The translations under genes and the position numbers were made by a program. A stretch of 64,000 bases of DNA from Deltaproteobacteria bacterium (GTDB taxonomy: Bacteria > Desulfobacterota > Binatia > HRBIN30 > JACQVA1). The stretch lies in the NCBI GenBank assembly GCA_016178705.1, contig JACOST010000028.1:192951-256950 (forward strand), in the 5' to 3' direction. The notes under the pieces are model-generated. The model saw only the letters and a program-made list of their open reading frames with translations, ran no database searches and was not told the DNA's origin. Each line of letters starts with the position of its first letter. Position 1 is the stretch's first letter. This document shows, piece by piece, positions 52,001 to 58,073 of this stretch.

Positions 52001-52445
52001 CTGTCCCTTCGAAGCGATGCACGCCATCGGTGAGAATGGCGAAGAAGCGATCGAGGATGCTGTGCCACTCTTCGGGATCGAGTTGCTCAGCCAGCTCCAT
52101 CGAACCTTTCACATCGGCGAAGAGGACGGTGACTTGCTTGCGCTCGCCTTCGAGGGCGCTGCGCGAGGTCAGGATCTTGTCGGCGAGGTGCTTGGGTGTG
52201 TAGGAAAGGGGGCTCGGAGGAAGGTTGTTCGTTGTTAAGTTGTTTGTTGTTGGGGAAGAACCGATCTGGCTTTGGGCTTTCAACTCGTCGCTTGAAGCTA
52301 GGGCCGCGCGACATTTGCGGCAGAACTTGGCAGTGGGCCGGTTGCTGGCACCGCAGGTTGGGCACGCGGCTTCCAGCGGCGCGCTGCACTCTTCGCAGAA
52401 AGCGCTATCGGCGAGATTCTCAGTGTGGCACTTGGGGCATTTCAT
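49017..52445 (-). CDS. Cyclase paralog F: zinc ribbon, cyclase, AAA ATPase, TPR
   Basis: The 1142-residue protein is the first cyclase after the P450 gene. It has zinc ribbons (C3/C6, C17/C20, C28/C31, C42/C45), cyclase domain (about 105-285; metal D111 and D155; Q151 for Lys; G232 for Asn; R236 kept), Walker A ADAGTGKS (332-339), Walker B VFLLEDLHW and TPR-like repeats. No Shine-Dalgarno is apparent before its ATG, 67 bases after the P450 stop; the gap holds a short-word repeat. Its stop overlaps the start of E by 4 bases. Confidence 0.88.
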   Translation of the reverse strand: MKCPKCHTENLADSAFCEECSAPLEAACPTCGASNRPTAKFCRKCRAALASSDELKAQSQIGSSPTTNNLTTNNLPPSPLSYTPKHLADKILTSRSALEGERKQVTVLFADVKGSMELAEQLDPEEWHSILDRFFAILTDGVHRFEGTVNQYTGDGIMALFGAPIAHEDHAHRACYTALHIRDAVREYAKEVRARHGVPFGVRIGLNSGDVVVGKIGDDLRMDYTAQGHTVGFAQRMEALAESGHICLSEHTARLVEGYFQLQDLGRTKVKGVTEPVGLFDLEGVGTFRTRLDRSRARGLSTFVGRDRDMAVLDAALERARSGSGQVVGVVADAGTGKSRLCAEFLDGCRARGIPVLEGRGVAHGKSIPMLPMLEVWRAFYAITDEDTPETTRAKIAGRLLLMDEGFREVLPFIFDVFGVPDAANPSPAIDPEQRQKRIHGVVKRILHDPGYGGTRVFLLEDLHWFDGASDAFLETTVESVPATRDLWLVNFRPEYQARWMQRSYYQHLPLQPLGPEAIRALLRDQLGEDPSVAALPEMIHERTKGNPFFIEEVVQSLVESGHLAGKRGAYRLTTPVAALEVPASVQAVLAARIDRLAEREKQILQTAAVIGKTFSEALLRLVVTKVAAIDETALSQALAALAAAEFLYEAALYPQLEYSFKHPLTQEVAERSQLRERRARVHAAVAQALEDAGGNLEERAAEIAQHWADAEDRGRAARWHRRAAEWAGLSDPREGLRHWRRVRELAPGVEDVSERSELALHACNQLLSLGWRMGGSEEEAAAVFAEGRALTEGLGDRAATALLVGRYGLVRFSVAGSAHDYVRYGEEAALLARECGDPGLRAAIGTFPAFGHFHGGDGRAGLEWSARVLEEVGSDNRLGKDIVGYSPRTGMLHARAHALTYLGRLTEAWSQVREAERVAEESGELEIFTWMQVTWAMLAYTCGVTESTLEHGRRSLEIAEKLDNEASRMCAYLTLGFAYLLEGQPAAARDALRESAAIARDRRVLRALLPLGLAVLAEAHLALGQRAEAVAAAREGIDLASAGGCHYYEAAAQLALAGTLLATHGVVPRAEIGAAIDRAKHLVDSIEGRALSPRILEMRARLSAALGDTPAADRLVREALALYRSIGATGHAERLAKEIGA
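52221..52256 (-). repeat. AAC-type short-word repeat in the linker of cyclase F
   Basis: On the coding strand AACAAC/CTTAACAAC words give TTNNLTTNNL before PPSPLSYTPK. It is the same word family as in cyclase A (1311-1341 and 1603-1689). Confidence 0.8.
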
Positions 52446-52490
52446 GGGAATGGTCTCATCGGATCATTTGGTCATGGGCTCTTTGCGGAA

Positions 52491-52526
52491 AATGAATCAA
52501 TGACTCGATGACTCAATGGCTCGATT
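52491..52526. repeat. GACTCAATGA-type short-word repeat at the P450 3' end
   Basis: Reiterated AATGAATCAATGACTCGATGACTC words span the P450 stop codon (52513-52515) and its last codons, and most of the gap to cyclase F. Confidence 0.7.
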
Positions 52527-54378
52527 CCGCGAGGTTCGGATAGCGCCGGCGCATTTCCTCCAGCATCCATTCGCGCACTGCGGGGTCGTTCTCGACGAGC
52601 GCGCGCAGCCGCTCGCGCGAGATGGCGTAGGTGATCATGTGCGACATCGCGGTGACCGTCGCGGATCGCACGGTGTCGAGCAGCACGCCGCGTTCGCCGA
52701 CGACGTCGTGCTCGCCGACCGTGGCCACGCCTTTGCGTCCGATGGTCACCGAGGCGTGGCCTTCCTCGATGATGTAACACTCCGGCGATTCGCCGCCCTC
52801 GACGCACAGCATGTCGCCGGGCTCGAAGCTCATTGGGTAGGCCGTCGCGGCGAGATGTTGCAGTTCGTCGCGCGTGCAGCGTTGGAAGAGACTGTTGCGC
52901 GATAACAGCGTCACCGTGGCGGCCAAGCGGTCTCCCGTGCGCACGGGAACCGAGTCGGCACGCGTCGGCTCGCTCTCGATCCGCTGCCGCAATTCGGCGC
53001 GCCAACGCAGATCGGCCTCCGCGCCGCCCGGACGAAGCCCGCGCTCCGCAGACGCCGGGGTTGCTGTTCTCACCGCGGTCGTCTCGGTCGGAATCGCTGC
53101 TACCGGCACAGATCGCCGCGCCGCCGCCGAACGGCAGGCGACATGCAGTGAGGTGAGTCCACGCAGTGTGAGGCGGTCTTGGAAATGTGGCGGCTCGCCG
53201 CTCAGCTCGATGGAGTTGAAACGGGCGAGCATGTTCTTGAAGGTGATGCCGATCTCCGCGCGCGCCAGCGCCGCTCCGAGACAGAAATGGACTCCACCGC
53301 CGAATGACACGGGTTCGATTTCGGTGCGGGTGACGTCGAGTTGATCAGGGTGGGGATAGTGGGCGGGGTCGTGATTGCCCGCGCCCAGCAGCGCGAAGAC
53401 CTGCTCGCCCGCCGGGATGGTGATGCCGCCGATGTCGATGGCCGCCTCGGTCACGCGATTCACCAACTGGGCGGTGCCGTCGTAGCGCAAGAACTCGTCG
53501 GGCAGATTGGCGAAGAGCGAGTCATCGGTGCGCAGCAGCGCAAGTTGGTCGGGATGGCGCAACAACGCCAGCAATCCATTGCCGAACAAGTTGGTGGTCG
53601 TCTCGAAGCCCGCGCCGAAGAGGAGCGACGCCATCGTGGAGAGTTCATCGTCAGAGAGCCGATCACCGTCGCTTCCCGCCCCCGCCAACGCGCTGAGCAG
53701 GTCCTCGCCCGGTTGTTTTCGTTTCTCCGCGATCAATCCCAGGAAATATTCTTTGATGGCGACCTGGGCGACGTCGGCCGCTGCGAGCTGCTCGGCCGTC
53801 GGTTGCATTTCGAAGATCGCCACCAGATCGCGAACGAGACCTCGGAACCGCGGGCGGTCCGTTTCGGGCACGCCGAGCATCACGCCGATGATCGTCACCG
53901 GGAGTGGAAAGCCGACGGCTTCCAGCACGTTGCCGCCACCGGCCTCGGCGATCGGATCGAGCAGCGCCGTCACCGTGCGTTCGATGACCGGCTTGAGGTT
54001 CTCGATCATGCGCGGAGTGAACGACTTCGACACCAGCTTGCGCAGCCGCGTGTGTTCCGGACCGGTGGTATTGAGCATGGAGTGTTCGCCGGCGGTCAAC
54101 GACGGATGTGTGCGCCAATCGGGACCAAAGCGCTGTTCGATCTGCGGCGCGTAGTCCTTGCCGAGGCGCGGATCACGCATCGCCGCCCAGCAGTCGTCGT
54201 AGCGGCTGAGCAACCACATCCCCATCTTGGTGCGATGCACCGGCGCCGTTTCGCGCAGTTGATGGTAGAGCGGGTAGGGATCGGCGCGTCCTTCGGGCGT
54301 GAAGAACAGTTCGTTGACGACACGCTCAGCGGCTTCGAACCGATCCGTGTCCTTCCCATTGTGCTGATTCGGCATCAC
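52513..54378 (-). CDS. Cytochrome P450 fused to a cyclic nucleotide-binding domain
   Basis: Residues 15-415 of this 621-residue protein are a complete P450: I-helix AGFETT (256-261), ExxR E295-R298, and haem loop FGGGVHFCLG with C366. After a 60-residue Ala/Arg/Pro-rich linker, residues about 485-605 form a Crp-type cyclic nucleotide-binding beta-roll: LFQRCTRDELQHLA, GDMLCVEGGESPECYIIEEG and the phosphate-binding cassette GERGVLLDTVRSATV, with E562 and R571 intact. So ligand binding is plausible. It lies directly before the cyclase F-E-G-H genes on the same strand, with a GGAGG ribosome-binding site. The substrate is not predictable. No ferredoxin partner is seen nearby. Confidence 0.92.
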   Translation of the reverse strand: MMPNQHNGKDTDRFEAAERVVNELFFTPEGRADPYPLYHQLRETAPVHRTKMGMWLLSRYDDCWAAMRDPRLGKDYAPQIEQRFGPDWRTHPSLTAGEHSMLNTTGPEHTRLRKLVSKSFTPRMIENLKPVIERTVTALLDPIAEAGGGNVLEAVGFPLPVTIIGVMLGVPETDRPRFRGLVRDLVAIFEMQPTAEQLAAADVAQVAIKEYFLGLIAEKRKQPGEDLLSALAGAGSDGDRLSDDELSTMASLLFGAGFETTTNLFGNGLLALLRHPDQLALLRTDDSLFANLPDEFLRYDGTAQLVNRVTEAAIDIGGITIPAGEQVFALLGAGNHDPAHYPHPDQLDVTRTEIEPVSFGGGVHFCLGAALARAEIGITFKNMLARFNSIELSGEPPHFQDRLTLRGLTSLHVACRSAAARRSVPVAAIPTETTAVRTATPASAERGLRPGGAEADLRWRAELRQRIESEPTRADSVPVRTGDRLAATVTLLSRNSLFQRCTRDELQHLAATAYPMSFEPGDMLCVEGGESPECYIIEEGHASVTIGRKGVATVGEHDVVGERGVLLDTVRSATVTAMSHMITYAISRERLRALVENDPAVREWMLEEMRRRYPNLAESSH

Positions 54379-54610
54379 AGTCCTCCGGGATTTGGTTGAG
54401 TGCGCGGTCGGGTTCAGTCGTGATTGAGACGCTGAGTAGGGCCACAGCTAGCAGCCGCCACTTGGGCGCGCAAACCGCCGTCGCCGCAAATCGCAATCGC
54501 TCCTCGAGTCGCGATCGTATGACGTCGAGTGGGCTTCGCGACGTTGTGTTTCCCGTGCGCGCGTGACAAGCGTCCGAAATGCCCTGCCTCGCAATCGCCG
54601 GAGTTAGCCG

Positions 54611-56104
54611 ATGACGTCGACGCGCTGGGAAACGCTCGATCCGCGCACGCCGGTGATCGTCGGCGTTGGCGTGGCGACGCAACAACTCGACGACCCGGGG
54701 CGCAGTCTCGAAGCGATCGAGCTGATGATTGCCGCGACGCTCACGGCGGCCGAAGACAGCGGCGCCCCCAGTATCCTCAAGGCGGTTCAGCGCGTCGCCG
54801 TTCCGGGCGGCTTATGGCAGTACTCCGACCCCGGCCGCATCATTGCACAGCGCATCGGCGCCGCCGGCGCGCAGACGGTGCTGGTGGCAACCGGCATCCC
54901 GCAGCAGACACTGTTGAACGACGCGTATGCGGCGATCCGCGACGGAACGCTGGAGGTGGCGCTGATCGTCGGTGGCGAAGCGGCGCGGCGAGCCGCGATG
55001 GCCCGCCGGCTCGGCGTCACCGTCGTGGATACGGTGCAGGAGGAAGCGACGCCCGACGATCTGCAGCTCCCAACCGATGAGATCATCACCAGCATCGAGA
55101 TCGACGCGGGGGTGTCCTCCGCGATGCAGCCCTTTGCGCTCATCGACAGCGCGCTGCGCTATGCCGAAGGGCGTTCGCTCGATCAGCACCGCGACGAGAT
55201 TGCGCGACTGTGGGCGGGATTCAGCACGGTGGCGTCGCAGTCCCCCCACGCCGCCTTCCCCGAGCCGCGCGACGCGGCGTTCATCCGCGAACCCAGTGCG
55301 TCGAATCGTCCAATCGCATTCCCATACAACAAGTGGCACTGCGCGCAGATGAACGTTGACCAAGCGGCGGCGCTGCTGGTGTGCAGCCTCGACGCGGCGG
55401 TGCGGTTCGGCGTCGACCGCGATCGGGTGGTGTTCCCGCTCGTCGCGCTTGAATCGAGTTTCTCGCTGCCGGTGCCGAAGCGGCGCGACTTGCATCGCTG
55501 GCCGGCGATGGAGGTGCTAGGCGCGGCGGCCGAGGCGCACCTCGGTCACGCGCTGTCGGACATCGCGTTCGTGGAACTCTACAGTTGCTTTCCCGCTGCG
55601 GTGCGCGTTCAACAACGTGCCCTGCGACTGCCCAGCGACGGCGTGCCGACCATCACGGGCGGCGAGACCTTCGCCGGGGGGCCGTGGAACAACTTCGTAC
55701 TGCAGGCGACGGTTGCGATGATCGAGCGCCTGCGAGTGGAACGAGATGTGAAGGGCCTCGTCTCCACGGTGAGCGGGATCGTGAACAAGCCCGGCCTCGC
55801 CGTGTACGCGACGCGACCCGAGCCGATGCCCCTACTGCTCGGTGACCTGGGTGATCAAGCCGAGCGGGCAACGCCGCGCGTCGAGTTGATTGCCGGGCAC
55901 CGCGGCCCGGTTCGAGTGGCGGCATACACCGTCACCTACGAGCAAGCGGGGCCGACGAAGTGCACCATCATCGCCGACACGCCGAGCGGCACGCGCTGCA
56001 TGGCATCGTCCGACGACGCCGCGTTGGCGCGCCGCGCGACGCACGAGGAGCTGATCGGGACCACCGTCGTCATCGACGGCATCCGGTTCGAGCTCCGAAC
56101 GTGA
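54611..56104 (+). CDS. Thiolase-like protein (TLP1/SCP2-type) with C-terminal OB-like domain
   Basis: The 497-residue protein has the thiolase fold layout (TPVIVGVGVATQQL, the SAALIVCSLDAAVRFG-like AALLVCSLDAAVRFGV, DIAFVELYSCFPAAV, TGGETFAGGPWNNF) plus an extra C-terminal beta domain (VRVAAYTVTYEQAGPTKC, IADTPSGTRCMAS) typical of thiolase-like proteins type 1. The nucleophilic Cys region (here VATGIPQQTLLNDAY) has no Cys, and the C-terminal CxG is also missing, so ordinary thiolysis is unlikely. It diverges from P450 across 232 bases and may act on the same lipid or terpenoid substrate. Confidence 0.8.
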   Translation: MTSTRWETLDPRTPVIVGVGVATQQLDDPGRSLEAIELMIAATLTAAEDSGAPSILKAVQRVAVPGGLWQYSDPGRIIAQRIGAAGAQTVLVATGIPQQTLLNDAYAAIRDGTLEVALIVGGEAARRAAMARRLGVTVVDTVQEEATPDDLQLPTDEIITSIEIDAGVSSAMQPFALIDSALRYAEGRSLDQHRDEIARLWAGFSTVASQSPHAAFPEPRDAAFIREPSASNRPIAFPYNKWHCAQMNVDQAAALLVCSLDAAVRFGVDRDRVVFPLVALESSFSLPVPKRRDLHRWPAMEVLGAAAEAHLGHALSDIAFVELYSCFPAAVRVQQRALRLPSDGVPTITGGETFAGGPWNNFVLQATVAMIERLRVERDVKGLVSTVSGIVNKPGLAVYATRPEPMPLLLGDLGDQAERATPRVELIAGHRGPVRVAAYTVTYEQAGPTKCTIIADTPSGTRCMASSDDAALARRATHEELIGTTVVIDGIRFELRT

Positions 56105-56144
56105 GGCGGAGCAGTACGCGGCCTTCCAACCGCTCGGATCAAGG

Positions 56145-56216
56145 TGGTCCCAACGGGAATCGAACCCGTGTTCCCGACGTGAGAGGCCGGTGTCCTAACC
56201 GCTAGACGATGGGACC
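56145..56216 (-). tRNA. tRNA-Glu (CTC)
   Basis: The 72-base minus-strand sequence folds as a cloverleaf: acceptor GGTCCCA/TGGGACC, D arm GTCTAGCGGTTAGGAC, anticodon loop CTCTCAC (anticodon CTC, reads GAG) on a CCGGC/GTCGG stem, and T arm ACGGG-TTCGATT-CCCGT. CCA is not encoded. Confidence 0.95.
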
Positions 56217-56237
56217 GTCGTTATCGAATGCGGAACT

Positions 56238-56304
56238 CGGAATGCGGAATTCGGAATGCGCGATCCGCCGAGCTGCAATTCCGCATTCCGAATTCCGCAT
56301 TCCG
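56238..56304. repeat. Perfect 23-base inverted repeat between the two tRNA genes
   Basis: The arms at 56238-56260 and 56282-56304 are exact complements, with a 21-base loop. They consist of GGAATGCGGAATTCGG words that also continue outward in imperfect form (56226-56313). Confidence 0.9.
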
Positions 56305-56314
56305 CACTCGTGAA

Positions 56315-56387
56315 CTGAGGAGGTAGGACTCGAACCTACAATAACCTGATCCAGAGTCAGGTGGCTTACCAATTTGCCCACTCCTCA
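56315..56387 (-). tRNA. tRNA-Gln (CTG)
   Basis: The 73-base minus-strand sequence has acceptor TGAGGAG/CTCCTCA, anticodon loop CTCTGGA (anticodon CTG, reads CAG) on a CCTGA/TCAGG stem, and T arm GTAGG-TTCGAGT-CCTAC. CCA is not encoded. It lies 49 bases after gltX on the same strand, so the two tRNAs may be cut from the gltX transcript. Confidence 0.95.
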
Positions 56388-56436
56388 TCAAAAACGTCCC
56401 GAAGACTAAGCGGTGACTTCCCGCTTGTCAACATAC

Positions 56437-57864
56437 TCAACCTACGGATGCGCCCGCGAGAGTGCTGTCGCCGATCAGTGAAAGCGCGTGGCGCAGGCGC
56501 GTCAACGTGCGCGCTTTGCCGAGCACCTCGATCACCTCGAAGATGCCGGGACTGACCGTGCCGCCGGTCAATGCGACGCGCACCGGCTGCGCCAACTTGC
56601 CGAGCGCGAGCCCGTGCCGCTCCATCACGGTGTTGAACGCGGTCTGCAGCGCCTGGTGATCCCACGACGCCAGTGCCTGCAACTCGGCGATCAATTGCTG
56701 CAGCGGGTTGGCAATCTCCGTGCGCAAATGTTTCGCGACCGCTTTGGTGGCGTACTCGAAGTCGTCCGAAAGATAGAAGCGCGCGCAATCGGTCAGCTCA
56801 ACGAGGGTCTTCGCGCGCTCCTGCAGCGTGGCGAGTGCCCGCTGCAGCGCGGTGGCGTCGTCGAGGTACTTCGTCCACCCGCGTGCGGCGATGAAGGGCC
56901 TGGCGGCCTCGGCGAGCTGCGCGATTGGCAACGCCTTCAAGTGCTGGAAGTTCACCCACTCTAGTTTCTCGGGATTGTAGACGCCCGCCGATTTTCCAAC
57001 GCTCTCCAGCGAGAAGTACTCGATCAGCTGCGCGCGGCTGAAGATTTCCTGGTCGCCGTACGACCATCCGAGCCGGGCCAGGTAGTTCGTCACGGCGTCC
57101 GGCAGATACCCGGCCTCGCGATAGGCGGTGACCGAGGTGGCGCCGTGGCGCTTGCTGAGGCGCGCGCGGTCGAGCCCAAGAATGAGCGGGATGTGGGCGA
57201 AGGCCGGCACCGGGAAGCCGAACGCGTGATAGAGCTGGATCTGCTTGGGTGTGCTCGCCAGCAGATCTTCGCCGCGGATGATGTGGCTGATGTTCATCGC
57301 GGCGTCGTCGATGACCACGCAGCAGTTGTACGTCGGAGCGCCGTCGGAGCGCACGAGAATGAGATCGTCGAGTTCGCGGTTCTGGAAGACGACGGGACCC
57401 TTCACCAAATCCGCGACCGCAGTCTCGCCGTCGAGCGCCGCCTTGAAACGAATCGTGAACGGTCCGCTGCCTGAGGGGGTGGCGTCGCGGCAAGTGCGGT
57501 CGTACATCGCCTTGCGCCCCTCGGCCATCGCGGCCTTGCGCTTGGCGTCGAGGAGTTCGGCACTGCAATAGCAGCGGTAAGCATGGCCGGAACTCAGCAA
57601 ACGCTCGACATGTTCGCGATAGATGTCCCAGCGATCGCTCTGAAAGACCGGCCCCTCGTCCCACTCGAGGCCGAGCCAGCGCATCGCCTCGATGATCGCG
57701 TCGATCGACTCGGGGGTCGAGCGCTCGCGATCGGTGTCCTCGATCCGGAGGACGAACGTGCCGCCGTGGTGCCGGGCGTAGAGGTAGGAAAACAGTGCCG
57801 TCCGCGCGCTCCCGATGTGAAGATAGCCGGTCGGGCTGGGTGCGAAACGCGTGCGCACGGCCAT
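56437..57864 (-). CDS. gltX: Glutamyl-tRNA synthetase
   Basis: The 475-residue class I synthetase has APSPTGYLHIG at 8-18, the Glu-type LRIEDTDRERS, a zinc pocket C98/C100/Y121/C125 that keeps the spacing of the E. coli enzyme, and KMSKS equivalent LSKRH at 236-240. It charges tRNA-Glu. I start at ATG 57864, because homology begins there; the frame is open upstream to 57987 but without family similarity. tRNA-Gln and tRNA-Glu follow on the same strand. Confidence 0.97.
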   Translation of the reverse strand: MAVRTRFAPSPTGYLHIGSARTALFSYLYARHHGGTFVLRIEDTDRERSTPESIDAIIEAMRWLGLEWDEGPVFQSDRWDIYREHVERLLSSGHAYRCYCSAELLDAKRKAAMAEGRKAMYDRTCRDATPSGSGPFTIRFKAALDGETAVADLVKGPVVFQNRELDDLILVRSDGAPTYNCCVVIDDAAMNISHIIRGEDLLASTPKQIQLYHAFGFPVPAFAHIPLILGLDRARLSKRHGATSVTAYREAGYLPDAVTNYLARLGWSYGDQEIFSRAQLIEYFSLESVGKSAGVYNPEKLEWVNFQHLKALPIAQLAEAARPFIAARGWTKYLDDATALQRALATLQERAKTLVELTDCARFYLSDDFEYATKAVAKHLRTEIANPLQQLIAELQALASWDHQALQTAFNTVMERHGLALGKLAQPVRVALTGGTVSPGIFEVIEVLGKARTLTRLRHALSLIGDSTLAGASVG

Positions 57865-58073
57865 GGGCTGCGAGTAACAAGGGCCTTCCGGCAAGTCAAC
57901 GCGCTGAATCCATCCATTTGATTGCCAATGGATCGCCGGCCGGTGCGATGCACGCGCGCGTGCGAGCAGCACTTTATGCCTTGCCAAGACGCTCGTGTCT
58001 CTAGTATGACCGCGTCACGGCGCAGCGGTTGGGGGTGCTCGCTCGGCCGCGGTGACTGAGAAGGAGGGGTGCA

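Noticed and set aside
50922-52238. Long plus-strand frames opposite cyclases F, E and C
   Set aside because: Repeated at the same position opposite every paralog with the same composition, so they are shadows of the conserved coding strand.
56226-56313. CRISPR array between the tRNA genes
   Set aside because: There are no regularly spaced direct repeats with unique spacers; it is one inverted repeat made of short words.
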